Assembly: GCA_030539055.1 (NCBI GenBank)
Contig: JAUNSV010000003.1
Coordinates: 31,346 to 95,345, forward strand
From: Eubacteriales bacterium
Lineage (GTDB): Bacteria; Bacillota; Clostridia; Lachnospirales; Lachnospiraceae
Length of the DNA stretch: 64,000 bases
Direction: 5' to 3'
Shown here: piece after piece, positions 46,147 through 55,180 of the stretch
How the letters are laid out: each line of letters starts with the position of its first letter
How positions within the stretch are numbered: the first letter of the stretch is position 1
Notes under the pieces: generated by a model
Told to the model about the DNA's origin: nothing
The model's input: the letters and a program-made list of their open reading frames with translations, nothing else
Databases searched by the model: none
Position numbers and translations under genes: made by a program

Positions 46147-46890
46147 ATGAGAAAAAAAGTAGTAGCAGCAAATTGGAAAATGAATTTAACAATTGAAGAA
46201 AGTATAGAGCTATTACAAAAAATTAAAAACCATATTAATATTGATACAAAAGAAGTAGTATTATGTGTTCCTTTTACAAATATTTATACTTGCAAAGAAG
46301 AAACAAAAAATACAAATATTCATATAGGAGCAGAAAATTTATATTTTGAAGAAAAAGGAGCATACACAGGTGAAATATCATCTAGTATGCTTTTATCGCT
46401 TGGAGTAGAATATGTTATTATAGGTCATTCAGAAAGAAGACAAATATTTAATGAAAATGATGAAATGATAAATAAAAAAGTATTAAAAGCTCTTTCAAAA
46501 AATATTTATCCAATATTGTGCTGTGGAGAAACATTAGAGCAAAGAGAAAAAAATGAAACCTTATCTATTATAAAAAATCAACTTAGTAAAGATTTGATAA
46601 ATGTTACCAAAGAAGATGCAATGAAAATAATTATTGCTTATGAACCTATATGGGCTATAGGAACAGGCAAAACAGCAACATCTAGCCAAGCGGAAGAAGT
46701 ATGCAAATATACAAGAGAAATAATTAAGGAACTATATGATAAAGAAGTGAGTGAAAATGTAAGAATATTATATGGTGGGTCCGTGAAAGCATCTAATGCA
46801 AAAGAAATATTTGCAAAAGAAAATATTGATGGTGGTTTAATAGGAGGTGCTTCGCTTACAGAAGAGTTTATTGATATAGTGAAAGCATAA
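46147..46890 (+). CDS. tpiA: Triose-phosphate isomerase
   Basis: Interconverts DHAP and G3P. Catalytic residues: Lys in AANWKMN, His in IGHSERRQ, Glu in AYEPIWAIGTG; phosphate loop YGGSVKASNA and GGLIGGASL. 247 residues. Last gene of the operon, 12 bp after pgk. No clear terminator follows; instead an open DUF6273-like remnant begins almost at the stop codon. Confidence 0.97.
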   Translation: MRKKVVAANWKMNLTIEESIELLQKIKNHINIDTKEVVLCVPFTNIYTCKEETKNTNIHIGAENLYFEEKGAYTGEISSSMLLSLGVEYVIIGHSERRQIFNENDEMINKKVLKALSKNIYPILCCGETLEQREKNETLSIIKNQLSKDLINVTKEDAMKIIIAYEPIWAIGTGKTATSSQAEEVCKYTREIIKELYDKEVSENVRILYGGSVKASNAKEIFAKENIDGGLIGGASLTEEFIDIVKA

Positions 46891-46915
46891 TAAAACACAT
46901 TCGAAAATTTGTTTT

Positions 46916-47473
46916 TATTCAAATGATGAAAAAAGAATAGATCTTACCTGGAGAAATTGTACATTAAGAAAATGGCTTAATAATGAATTTTATAATAAAG
47001 CATTTTCAAATGATGAAAAAAATAGAATTATTGAAACAATACATAAAAATGAAAGCAATAGAGGTGCGATTCATCCTGATACAAATGATAAAGTATTTTT
47101 ATTAAGTGAAAAAGAAATAAAAAAGTATTTTGAAAATGAAAATAATTATGATTCCGATATGGGAATGTATGATGAGAAAAAAGAAAATGATATTAAACAA
47201 GCTTTATTTAATGCAACTACAAAAATGACTGATTATGTAGATCGTAATAGGAGATTACTTTGTATTATGTGGGATTCTAGAGAACATTATTATATTTTAG
47301 ATAATAGGGGTGGAAAAGGTTTTATATATTGGTTAAGAACTCCAAGCTCTAATTTAGATGATGATTGTACACCAATATTATTTCTAGATAATTGGCTTGG
47401 AACTATTTCTGAAGCTCCAGGGTTTATAAATTTTATAGGTGTTCGCCCGGCAATATGGGTTTCATTGGAATAA
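46916..47473 (+). pseudogene. 5'-truncated DUF6273-type protein remnant
   Basis: One open frame with no start codon until 47159 reads LTWRNCTLRKWLNNEFYNKA, DKVFLLSEKEIKKYF, YWLRTPSSN and ends GVRPAIWVSLE. These blocks in this order are the DUF6273 pattern (WRxCxLRxWLN, FLLS, WWLRSP, VRPALW). The N-terminus is missing; an internal start at 47159 would keep only half the domain. It is inserted directly behind tpiA. Function of the family is unknown; members are often secreted or surface-associated. Confidence 0.75.
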
Positions 47474-47524
47474 ATTATAATATAATTATAAAATATAATA
47501 CTAACAACCTTCACTATGATTTTA

Positions 47525-47553
47525 TTGATAATATTTTTATTTTACTATATTAT
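47525..47553 (+). promoter_or_regulatory. Promoter of comM-dprA
   Basis: TTGATA (47525-47530), a 17-bp spacer and TATTAT (47548-47553), 27 bp before the ATG; GGAGG at the ribosome site. Confidence 0.6.
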
Positions 47554-47580
47554 TTTAATAATTGAATTTTGGAGGTATAA

Positions 47581-49125
47581 ATGTATTCAAAAATAATAAG
47601 TGCTGTAACTAAGGGCATAAATGGTATTGTACTTTTTGTTGAAGCAGATTCATCAAATGGTATGCCAACATTTGTTATGGTAGGGAATTTATCACAAAAT
47701 GTAAAAGAAGCAGAAGAAAGAATTAGAACGGCACTTCATAATAATGATATAGATATACCGCCAAAGAGAGTAACTGTAAATATTACTCCTGCTGATATAA
47801 AAAAAGATGGTACCCATTTAGATTTACCTCTTGCTATAGCTATATTAAAATCTCTAGGTTACTTTAGTGAAGTGGACATTAGAAATTATGCTTTTCTTGG
47901 AGAAATAGGGCTTGATGGCAAAATAATAGCTACAAGAGGGATATTGCCTATGGTTACTTCTTTAAAGGAATATGGTATTAAGGGAGTATTTGTACCAAAG
48001 GATAATGCAAATGAAGCTTCTGTTATAGGAGGAATAGATGTATATGCTATTTCACATTTAAAAGAAATAATAAAAATATTAGATAGTAATGATAATTTTT
48101 TTAGTGCCAAAACTCACCCTAAGTATATATATAAAGAGAGTGAAGAAAATTATAATGTTGACTTTCAAGATGTCGTAGGTCAAAATTTTTTGAAGAGAGC
48201 ATGCGAAGTAGCTGTGTCAGGCAATCATAATATTTTATTTTCTGGACCAGCAGGGTCAGGGAAAACTATGATTGCAAAAAGAATACCTACAATCATGCCT
48301 CCTTTAAGTTTAAAAGAAAATATTGAAATATCAAAAATATATTCTATAGCAGGCTTACTCTCAAAAGGTGCAACACTATTATTGAAAAGACCTTTTCGTG
48401 CTCCACATCATTCAATTACAACCACAACTCTTATAGGTGGTGGAAATTATCCTATTCCTGGCGAAATATCATTAGCACACAATGGTGTTCTTTTTTTAGA
48501 TGAAATACCTCTTTTTTCAAAATTTTGTATAGAAACATTAAGACAACCTCTTGAAGATAAAGAAATTAATATTACAAGACTTAAAGGTGCATATGAGTAC
48601 CCTGCGAATTTTATGCTTGTTGCGGCTATGAACCCTTGCCCTTGTGGATATTATCCAGATAGAAATAGGTGCAATTGTAAAATCACAGATATTAGAAGAT
48701 ACCAAAGAGGTATTTCTAAGCCTATTTTGGAGAGAATAGATATTTGTGCAGAAGCATCACCTTTGCAATATAAAGATATGACATCAAATCAAAAGGGCGA
48801 GTGTTCAAAAGATATAAGAGAAAGAATAAAAAAAGTAAGACAAATTCAAAATGAAAGATTCAAAAATTATTCCAAAATAAATTATAATGCAGAAATGACA
48901 AACAAAGAAATAAATAAATTTTGTATATTGGAAGAAGAAGAAAAAGAATATTTAGAAAAAATATTTACTGTAAAAAAACTTTCTGCAAGAACATATCATA
49001 AATTATTGAAAGTAGCACGAACTATTGCAGATATGGGAGGAAGTGAAAACATTAAAAAAGAGCATTTAATTGAAGCTGCATCATATAGGGGTTTGGAAGA
49101 AAAACTTTTTGATGAATTATATTAA
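47581..49125 (+). CDS. comM: YifB/ComM-family Mg-chelatase-like AAA+ ATPase
   Basis: A helicase-like ATPase; in naturally competent bacteria ComM drives branch migration during integration of incoming DNA. N-terminal ChlI-like domain (VTVNITPADIKKDGTHLDLP), Walker A FSGPAGSGKTM near residue 220, Walker B GVLFLDEIPLF near 302, zinc-like MNPCPCGYYPD near 347, and the C-terminal ChlI domain. 514 residues, full length. It is followed directly by dprA, another transformation gene, a common pairing. Confidence 0.94.
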   Translation: MYSKIISAVTKGINGIVLFVEADSSNGMPTFVMVGNLSQNVKEAEERIRTALHNNDIDIPPKRVTVNITPADIKKDGTHLDLPLAIAILKSLGYFSEVDIRNYAFLGEIGLDGKIIATRGILPMVTSLKEYGIKGVFVPKDNANEASVIGGIDVYAISHLKEIIKILDSNDNFFSAKTHPKYIYKESEENYNVDFQDVVGQNFLKRACEVAVSGNHNILFSGPAGSGKTMIAKRIPTIMPPLSLKENIEISKIYSIAGLLSKGATLLLKRPFRAPHHSITTTTLIGGGNYPIPGEISLAHNGVLFLDEIPLFSKFCIETLRQPLEDKEINITRLKGAYEYPANFMLVAAMNPCPCGYYPDRNRCNCKITDIRRYQRGISKPILERIDICAEASPLQYKDMTSNQKGECSKDIRERIKKVRQIQNERFKNYSKINYNAEMTNKEINKFCILEEEEKEYLEKIFTVKKLSARTYHKLLKVARTIADMGGSENIKKEHLIEAASYRGLEEKLFDELY

Positions 49126-50046
49126 ATGAATAAAAGGATGAATAAATTGAATAAAAGAACAAAAAAAATTAATAACAAAATTGATATTCAAAATGTAAAC
49201 TATGGGAGTATAAATTATCCAAAAAGATTATCATTATTAAGTGATGCTCCAAAAACAATTTATTATAAAGGCACTTTACCAAGAGATGATTATCCTACAG
49301 TTGGCATAGTGGGTTCAAGAACAGCATCTGAATATGGTATTAAATTAGCAAAATCAATAGCTATGACTTTATCAAAAAAAAATATACAAGTAATTTCTGG
49401 AATGGCTCTCGGAATAGATTCAGCTGCACATATTGGAGCTATAGAAGTAAACAAAGCGAATTATGCAATTCTAGGTTGTGGAGTGAATATTTGTTATCCT
49501 GCATATAATTATAATATTTATGAAAAAATTATTGATTTAAAAGGTGGCATTATTTCTGAATATCCAAATGATACTCCTCCCCTTTATTATAATTTTCCTA
49601 TTAGAAATAGAATCATTGCAGGCTTTTCAGATGTATTAATAATAGTTGAAGCAAGACATAATTCTGGATCATTAATTACAGCAGAATATATGCTTAAGCA
49701 GGGAAAAGATATTTTTGCAATACCTGGGAGAATAGGTGATGCTATATCTTGTGGCACTAATGACTTAATAAAACAAGGCGCATATATTTTTACTTGTGTA
49801 GAAGATGTTTTAGATTATTTGGGAGTTAAGAATAATAAAAAAATACCAATAGAAGATATAAAGAAAAAAGATTTAGATTATTTTGAAAAAATAGTATATT
49901 CAAAATTAACAAACAACTCATCTCATATAGACGAAATCATGGAATTATGCAAATTACCAATTGAAATATGTCTTCAAACTTTAATGAGTTTACAAATAGA
50001 GGGTTTAGTAGAGCAACCTATGAATGGGTATTATAGAAAAATTTAA
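49126..50046 (+). CDS. dprA: DNA-processing protein DprA
   Basis: Binds incoming single-stranded DNA and loads RecA. Rossmann-like core: VGIVGSRTASEYG, VISGMALGIDSAAHIGAI, AILGCGVNICYP, RNRIIAGFSD and GSLITAEYMLKQGKDIFAIPG; a C-terminal winged helix follows (about 240-306). At 306 residues it lacks the N-terminal SAM-like extension of longer homologues. ATG 49126 abuts the comM stop; ATG 49138, after AAAAGG, is an alternative start. Confidence 0.94.
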   Translation: MNKRMNKLNKRTKKINNKIDIQNVNYGSINYPKRLSLLSDAPKTIYYKGTLPRDDYPTVGIVGSRTASEYGIKLAKSIAMTLSKKNIQVISGMALGIDSAAHIGAIEVNKANYAILGCGVNICYPAYNYNIYEKIIDLKGGIISEYPNDTPPLYYNFPIRNRIIAGFSDVLIIVEARHNSGSLITAEYMLKQGKDIFAIPGRIGDAISCGTNDLIKQGAYIFTCVEDVLDYLGVKNNKKIPIEDIKKKDLDYFEKIVYSKLTNNSSHIDEIMELCKLPIEICLQTLMSLQIEGLVEQPMNGYYRKI

Positions 50047-50088
50047 AATATTTTAAAAATTATTCTTTCAAACACTTTTTTGTTTTGA

Positions 50089-50117
50089 TTGACTATGATA
50101 TAAATTATTGTTATAAT
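50089..50117 (+). promoter_or_regulatory. Promoter of the tungsten-oxidoreductase operon
   Basis: TTGACT (50089-50094), a 17-bp spacer and TATAAT (50112-50117). Transcription should start near 50124, giving a leader of about 195 bases that contains the riboswitch. Confidence 0.85.
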
Positions 50118-50149
50118 GAATACAACTTATAAAAAAAATTTATGGATTA

Positions 50150-50275
50150 AAACTCCGAGTTTATTTTAGCTTATGTATTCTTTATAAAATACATTGCTAT
50201 ATGGACCAATGAGCACATTTGGAAACAGTTGTGCTTGCCATTTTTGCGAAGGAGATTATTGCAAGGCTAGGAAAG
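50150..50275 (+). promoter_or_regulatory. Moco/Tuco-type riboswitch aptamer
   Basis: The leader contains the conserved CTCCG (50153-50157) and the 3' core TTGCGAAGGAGA and GCAAGGCTAGGAAA characteristic of the molybdenum/tungsten cofactor RNA motif. Stems: ATGTATT/AATACAT (50173-50194), AGCACA/TGTGCT (50212-50235), GCC/GGC (50237-50239 with 50265-50267) and TTGC/GCAA (50244-50247 with 50261-50264). Related RNAs control cofactor synthesis, transport and cofactor-using enzymes. Downstream genes here are exactly of those kinds. Whether it prefers Mo or W cofactor cannot be read with certainty. Confidence 0.9.
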
Positions 50276-50294
50276 CATATGCAATAATTTTTTT
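50255..50294 (+). terminator. Intrinsic terminator overlapping the riboswitch core
   Basis: ATTATTGCA (50255-50263) is perfectly complementary to TGCAATAAT (50280-50288), followed by a T-run to 50294. The 5' arm contains the GCAA that the aptamer needs, so terminator and aptamer exclude each other. Confidence 0.8.
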
Positions 50295-50318
50295 AATCAC
50301 AAAAAAAAGGGAGGTTAT

Positions 50319-50795
50319 ATGAAAGTTTTACAAGTAAAACCCGATAAGTGTATCGGTTGCAGAACCTGTGAAATTGTATGCGCATTTAGTCATAATGGCA
50401 AGAGCAATCCAAGATTTGCAAATTTAAAAGTATTACCATTTGAAAAAGCTGGAATACAAGTACCTGTTGTTTGCCAGCAATGTGAAAATGCTTCTTGTAT
50501 GAATGTATGCCCTGTTCATGCTATTTTTCGTGATGAGAATAGTGCTTACATAATTAATCAAGATAAGTGTATTGGATGTAAATTATGTATGAATGCCTGT
50601 CCTCTTGGAAACATTGGTATCAATCATGAAAAGTTTCAAATGCATAAGTGTGACCTTTGCAAGGGAGACCCTATGTGTGTAAAGTTCTGTCCATCGGGAG
50701 CACTTACTTTTGTTGATCCAGATGAAGATCAAGATAGAAGAAGAGTTGTAGCTCGTGCATTTAAGGAAGTATTTGGCGAAGAGGAGGATAAATAA
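50319..50795 (+). CDS. Polyferredoxin subunit of the aldehyde oxidoreductase (four [4Fe-4S])
   Basis: 158 residues with 16 Cys in four groups: C11/14/17/21, C52/55/60/64, C84/87/90/94 and C111/114/120/124, enough for four [4Fe-4S] clusters as in HycB/AorA/WorS-type electron-transfer subunits. It would carry electrons from the tungsten site to the NuoEF-like module. GGGAGG precedes ATG 50319; the aldehyde oxidoreductase gene starts one base after its stop codon. First structural gene behind the riboswitch. Confidence 0.9.
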   Translation: MKVLQVKPDKCIGCRTCEIVCAFSHNGKSNPRFANLKVLPFEKAGIQVPVVCQQCENASCMNVCPVHAIFRDENSAYIINQDKCIGCKLCMNACPLGNIGINHEKFQMHKCDLCKGDPMCVKFCPSGALTFVDPDEDQDRRRVVARAFKEVFGEEEDK

Positions 50796-50796
50796 G

Positions 50797-52599
50797 ATGA
50801 GTACATCATTTATGAATTGTGTCATAAGAGTAGATCTTAAGACAGGAAAAATTAGCAAGGAACCTCTCAATATGCAGTTCGCTAAAGACTATATTGGAGC
50901 AAGAGGTCTTGGAACAAAATATCATATAACTGAGTGTAAAGCAAATATAGATCCACTTGGTCCAGATAATAAACTTATATTTATGACAGGTCCACTTACT
51001 GGAACATTTTCACCATGCTCTGGGCGTTATGAAGTTGTAGCTAAAGCTCCACTTACAGGAACTATTGGAGCAGCAAACTCAGGTGGACACTTTGGTCCAG
51101 AACTAAAATATGCAGGATACGATGGTATTATTTTTGAAAATCAAGCAAGTAAGCCAGTATATCTTCTTATTGAAGATGATAAAGTCGAGCTTCGTGATGC
51201 TAGTGATTTATGGGGTAAGACAGTTTTTGAAACTACAGATATATTAAATGAAAGACATGGTGAAACTGCAAGAGTTGCTTGTATTGGGCCTACTGGTGAA
51301 AGACTTGTTCTTTACTCTGGTGTTATGAATGATAAGCATAGAGCAGCTGGTCGTGGTGGTCTTGGTGCTGTTATGGGTTCTAAAAAACTTAAAGCAGTAG
51401 TTGTAAAAGGAACTGGTTCTGTTGAACATGCTCTCCCAAAAGAGTTTATGGATGCTTGCATAAATGCTCGTCAAGTTCTTAAAGCTCATCCTGTAACAGG
51501 AGCAGGACTTGGTGCATATGGAACACAAATTTTAGTAAATATTATTAATGGTTCAGATGCAATGCCAGTAAATAACTGGAAAGATGGTTCACACTTTGAT
51601 AAGGGTGAGGATATTTCTGGAGAGGCACTTGTTGATAAATACTTAGTTCGTAACAAAGGATGCTTCGGATGTTGTATTGGTTGCGGGCGTGTAACAAAAA
51701 TTAAAGAAGGTCCATTCAAAAGTTTTGGTGAGGGACCAGAGTATGAGGCTGGTTGGTCATTTGGAGCAGATTGTGGAGTTTCAGACCTTGCAGCAGTATG
51801 TAAAGCAAACTTTATTTGTAATGAATACGGATTTGACCCTATTACACTTGGTTCTACAATAGCTTGTGCTATGGAACTTTTTGAGATGGGTGCAATTAAA
51901 GAATCAGAAATAGGATTTCCACTTAGATTTGGTGATGCAGTAGCTATGGTTAAAGCAGCTGAGATTACTGGTAAGGGTGAGGGATTTGGAAAAATTTTAG
52001 GTGAGGGATCATATAGACTTGCTACAAAATATGGACATCCAGAACTTTCAATGAGTGTTAAAAAACAAGAAATGCCTGCTTATGATGGTCGTTGTATGCA
52101 AGGTATTGGTCTTGAGTATGCTACTTCAAACCGTGGTGGATGCCATGTTCGTGGTTATATGACAAGCCCAGAAATTTTAGGTATTCCAATAAAAGTTGAT
52201 CCACTTACAACCGAGGGTAAGGCTCCACTTCTTAAGACATTCCAAGACCTCACAGCAGCATTTGATTCAGCTGGTATTTGTTTATTTACTTCATTTGGAA
52301 TTGGTCTTAAAGAACTTTGTGAATTATATCGTGCAGCAGTTGGTTCTAATGAATCCGATGAGGAAATTTTGCTTAAGGGTGAGAGAACTTGGAACTTAGA
52401 GAAACTTTATAACATAGAAGCTGGAGTAGAGAAAGACACATTGCCACCAAGACTTCTTAGAGAAGCTCTTCCATCTGGGCAAGCAAAAGGAAATGTAAAT
52501 CAACTCGATGTAATGCTTAAAGAGTATTATGAAGTTCGTGGTTGGGATAAAGAGGGTATTCCAGGCGATAAAAAGAAAAAGGAATTAAATATAGGATAA
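50797..52599 (+). CDS. aor: Tungsten aldehyde:ferredoxin oxidoreductase, catalytic subunit
   Basis: Oxidises aldehydes to acids (or reduces acids in reverse) at a tungsten bis-pterin site. Family landmarks: AGRGGLGAVMGSKKLKA near residue 190; cluster ligands C289-x2-C292-x3-C296 in GCFGCCIGCG; and the fourth ligand C495 in DSAGIC (usual motif DxxGLC, here Ile for Leu). These positions are nearly those of archaeal AOR. 600 residues, full length. The start is ATG 50797, behind GAGGAGG in the end of the ferredoxin gene; an upstream in-frame ATG at 50755 has no site. Codon use shifts to CTT, CGT and GGT compared with core genes, pointing to high expression or transfer. The aldehyde substrate is unknown. 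Confidence 0.95.
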   Translation: MSTSFMNCVIRVDLKTGKISKEPLNMQFAKDYIGARGLGTKYHITECKANIDPLGPDNKLIFMTGPLTGTFSPCSGRYEVVAKAPLTGTIGAANSGGHFGPELKYAGYDGIIFENQASKPVYLLIEDDKVELRDASDLWGKTVFETTDILNERHGETARVACIGPTGERLVLYSGVMNDKHRAAGRGGLGAVMGSKKLKAVVVKGTGSVEHALPKEFMDACINARQVLKAHPVTGAGLGAYGTQILVNIINGSDAMPVNNWKDGSHFDKGEDISGEALVDKYLVRNKGCFGCCIGCGRVTKIKEGPFKSFGEGPEYEAGWSFGADCGVSDLAAVCKANFICNEYGFDPITLGSTIACAMELFEMGAIKESEIGFPLRFGDAVAMVKAAEITGKGEGFGKILGEGSYRLATKYGHPELSMSVKKQEMPAYDGRCMQGIGLEYATSNRGGCHVRGYMTSPEILGIPIKVDPLTTEGKAPLLKTFQDLTAAFDSAGICLFTSFGIGLKELCELYRAAVGSNESDEEILLKGERTWNLEKLYNIEAGVEKDTLPPRLLREALPSGQAKGNVNQLDVMLKEYYEVRGWDKEGIPGDKKKKELNIG

Positions 52600-52605
52600 A
52601 ATATT

Positions 52606-52881
52606 ATGCAGGTTAAGTACTTCGCATATATTAGAGACTTTACCAAATGTAAAGAATCTATAGAAGAATACAAACCAACCATTAAGGAGTTGCTTCATTC
52701 TTTGGCCGACAAATACGGTGATAAATTTAAGAATGAAGCACTTACTCCTGATGGTAATGATTTAGGTGAGAGAATTATTATTTTAATTAATGGTAGACAT
52801 GTTGCTCACCTAGGTGGCATTAATGCGAAGATAAATGAATCTGACATTGTGCAGGTATTTCCTGTAGTTGCAGGAGGCTAA
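52606..52881 (+). CDS. moaD: MoaD/ThiS-family sulfur carrier
   Basis: 91-residue ubiquitin-like protein ending VFPVVAGG, the C-terminal Gly-Gly that is adenylated and thiocarboxylated. MoaD supplies the dithiolene sulfurs of molybdopterin. Position inside the AOR operon and a MoeB-like activating enzyme 9 kb downstream in the same unit indicate a dedicated pterin-sulfuration route for the tungsten enzyme. No moaE (the partner subunit) is in the window. Its end holds the AGGAGG site of the next gene. Confidence 0.88.
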   Translation: MQVKYFAYIRDFTKCKESIEEYKPTIKELLHSLADKYGDKFKNEALTPDGNDLGERIIILINGRHVAHLGGINAKINESDIVQVFPVVAGG

Positions 52882-52882
52882 G

Positions 52883-53374
52883 ATGGAAGAAGTAAAGCTT
52901 AGTAATAATGTTGATGAAAAAGAAATTAAATTAATACTTGATTCATATAAAAGTGAAAGACGCTATGCTCTTTTTATGCTTCAAGATATGCAAAATAAAT
53001 TTCAATTTGTTCCACGGAATGGTATGGAAATGCTTTCAAAATATCTTGATTGTCCAATATCTGAATTGTATGCAATGGCAACTTTTTATAAAGCATTAAG
53101 TCTTAAACCAAAAGGGAAACATATAATTAAATGTTGTGATGGTACAGCGTGCCATATTAGAGGAAGTCTAAATTTAGTAGGAGAGTTAAAAAGAAAACTT
53201 GGTGTTGAACCAGGAGAGACTACTAAAGATGGACTTTTTAGTTTTGAAACAGTAAATTGTATGGGTTCTTGTGCACTTGCACCTGTTGTAGTTATTGATG
53301 AAAAATATTATGGAAAAGTAACTATGGAACAACTCCCAAAAATTCTGGATGAGTACAGAGAGGGGGGAAAATAA
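52883..53374 (+). CDS. nuoE: NuoE/HydC-like [2Fe-2S] subunit
   Basis: 163 residues; thioredoxin-like ferredoxin with C85-x4-C90 and C126-x3-C130, the NuoE pattern. N-terminal helical part YALFMLQDMQNKFQFVP is also typical. It transfers electrons next to the FMN of the NuoF-like partner. ATG 52883 has AGGAGG directly upstream; an in-frame ATG at 52868 would destroy that spacing. Stop and next start are adjacent (TAAATG). Confidence 0.92.
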   Translation: MEEVKLSNNVDEKEIKLILDSYKSERRYALFMLQDMQNKFQFVPRNGMEMLSKYLDCPISELYAMATFYKALSLKPKGKHIIKCCDGTACHIRGSLNLVGELKRKLGVEPGETTKDGLFSFETVNCMGSCALAPVVVIDEKYYGKVTMEQLPKILDEYREGGK

Positions 53375-55180
53375 ATGAAGACTATTCGTATTTGTTGTGG
53401 TACTGGCTGTCTTGCAAATGGTGCTACTCTTGTCGCTTGCGAGTTTGAGAAACAACTTAGTGGTAGTAAAGATGCAAAACTTGAGTGTGTCATTAAAAAA
53501 ACTGGCTGTAATGGTTTTTGTGAAAATGGACCACTTGTAACAATAGTTCCAGATGATATCGCATACTATCATGTTAAACCTAAAGATGTTATTGAAATTA
53601 TTGATAAAACTATTAAAAATGGTGAACTAGTTGAAAGACTTTTATATAAAGATAACGAGGGAAAACCAGTTAAGACAAAAGAGGAAAATCCTTTTTACAA
53701 ACCACAAAAGAAAATAGCACTTAGAAATATAGGTATTATTGACCTAGAGAGTATTGATGATTATTTAGAGAATGGTGGGTATGAAGCATTAAAGAAAACT
53801 CTTAATATGACTCAAGATGATATCATTAAAGAGGTTGAAGAATCTGGACTAAGAGGTCGTGGTGGTGCAGGATTTCCTACTGGTAGAAAATGGAGAACAG
53901 CACAAGGATATGATGTATTTCCAAAATATGTTGTATGTAATGGAGATGAGGGTGACCCAGGTGCATTTATGGATAGGTCAATTCTTGAGGGAGATCCACA
54001 TTCAGTTCTTGAGGGACTTGCAATTTGTGCAATAGCTATAGGTGCAGAAAAAGGATATTTATATATAAGAGATGAGTACAATCTTGCACTTAAGCATATA
54101 AAAAAAGCAATAGTTGATGCAGAAAAAAAAGGATATCTTGGTGATAATATTTTAGGGTCTGGAAAGAAATTAAAACTAGAAGTTGTTCGTGGTGGTGGTG
54201 CTTTCGTATGTGGGGAGTCTACTGCCCTTATGAAATCAATAGAGGGAAAAGTAGGTGAGCCAAGAGCTAAATATATTAGATCAGTTCAAAAGGGACTTTG
54301 GGATCATCCAACAGTACTAAATAATGTAGAAACTCTTGCAAACATTCCTTATATTTTTTTACATAGTGCAAAAGAATTTGCTTCTATTGGTACAAAAGCT
54401 AGTGCTGGAACTAAGGTATTTGCACTTGTTGGAAAAGTTAAAAGAACAGGACTTGTTGAAGTTCCTATGGGAACTACACTCCGAGAACTTATTTTTGATA
54501 TTGGTGGTGGTGTCATAGGAGATAGAGAATTTAAAGCAGTGCAAACTGGTGGGCCATCTGGTGGTTGTATTGGAAAAGAATTACTTGATTCACCACTTGA
54601 CTTTGAAGAGTTAAAATTAAAAGGTTCAATGATGGGATCTGGTGGTGTTATTGTTATGGATGACACAAGTTGTATGGTAGAAGTAGCAAGATATTATGTA
54701 GAATTCTTGTGTGGTGAATCTTGTGGAAAATGTACACCATGTCGTGAGGGTCTTAGAAGAATGCTAGAAATTCTTACAGATATTTGCAATGGAAAAGGTA
54801 CAATGGAAGACCTTGATATACTTATGCTCTTAGCTGAAACAATGGGTGATGCTTCACTTTGTGCTCTTGGTAAATCAGCAATGAATCCAGTTGTATCAAC
54901 TCTTAAATTATTTAGAGATGAGTATGAAGCTCATATTAAAGAGCATTATTGTCCTGCAGGAGTTTGCGAAAAGCTTACTGAATTTTATATTGATAAAGAT
55001 ACTTGTAAGGGGTGTTCTGCTTGTAGCAAAGTTTGCCCAGTTGGAGCTATCACAGGAGAAATAAAGAAAGTTTACACTATTGATAGGAAGAAGTGTATTG
55101 CTTGCGGATCTTGTAGAAATACTTGTAAATTTGATTCAGTTCATACAAGAGGAAAGGAGGGTTGTGATGCTAAAAATTAA
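53375..55180 (+). CDS. nuoF: NuoF/HydB-like NADH-binding flavoprotein subunit
   Basis: 601 residues. N-terminal [2Fe-2S] thioredoxin-like part (CCGTGCLANG and GCNGFCENG); FMN/NADH core with GRGGAGFPTGRKW near residue 165 and GDEGDPGAFMDRSILEGDPH near 189; SLBB region; [4Fe-4S] motif ESCGKCTPCREG near 450; and a C-terminal two-cluster ferredoxin (CKGCSACSKVCP and CIACGSCRNTC). This extended form is the one found in electron-bifurcating hydrogenases (HydB) and formate dehydrogenases. Here it would link the tungsten enzyme to NAD(H) and perhaps ferredoxin. Overlaps the next gene by 14 bp. Confidence 0.94.
   Translation: MKTIRICCGTGCLANGATLVACEFEKQLSGSKDAKLECVIKKTGCNGFCENGPLVTIVPDDIAYYHVKPKDVIEIIDKTIKNGELVERLLYKDNEGKPVKTKEENPFYKPQKKIALRNIGIIDLESIDDYLENGGYEALKKTLNMTQDDIIKEVEESGLRGRGGAGFPTGRKWRTAQGYDVFPKYVVCNGDEGDPGAFMDRSILEGDPHSVLEGLAICAIAIGAEKGYLYIRDEYNLALKHIKKAIVDAEKKGYLGDNILGSGKKLKLEVVRGGGAFVCGESTALMKSIEGKVGEPRAKYIRSVQKGLWDHPTVLNNVETLANIPYIFLHSAKEFASIGTKASAGTKVFALVGKVKRTGLVEVPMGTTLRELIFDIGGGVIGDREFKAVQTGGPSGGCIGKELLDSPLDFEELKLKGSMMGSGGVIVMDDTSCMVEVARYYVEFLCGESCGKCTPCREGLRRMLEILTDICNGKGTMEDLDILMLLAETMGDASLCALGKSAMNPVVSTLKLFRDEYEAHIKEHYCPAGVCEKLTEFYIDKDTCKGCSACSKVCPVGAITGEIKKVYTIDRKKCIACGSCRNTCKFDSVHTRGKEGCDAKN

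Noticed and set aside
55080-55166. Upstream extension of the NuoG-like subunit
   Set aside because: The extra 29 codons overlap the ferredoxin tail of the NuoF-like gene in another frame; AGGAGG and the conserved N-terminus fix the start at 55167.
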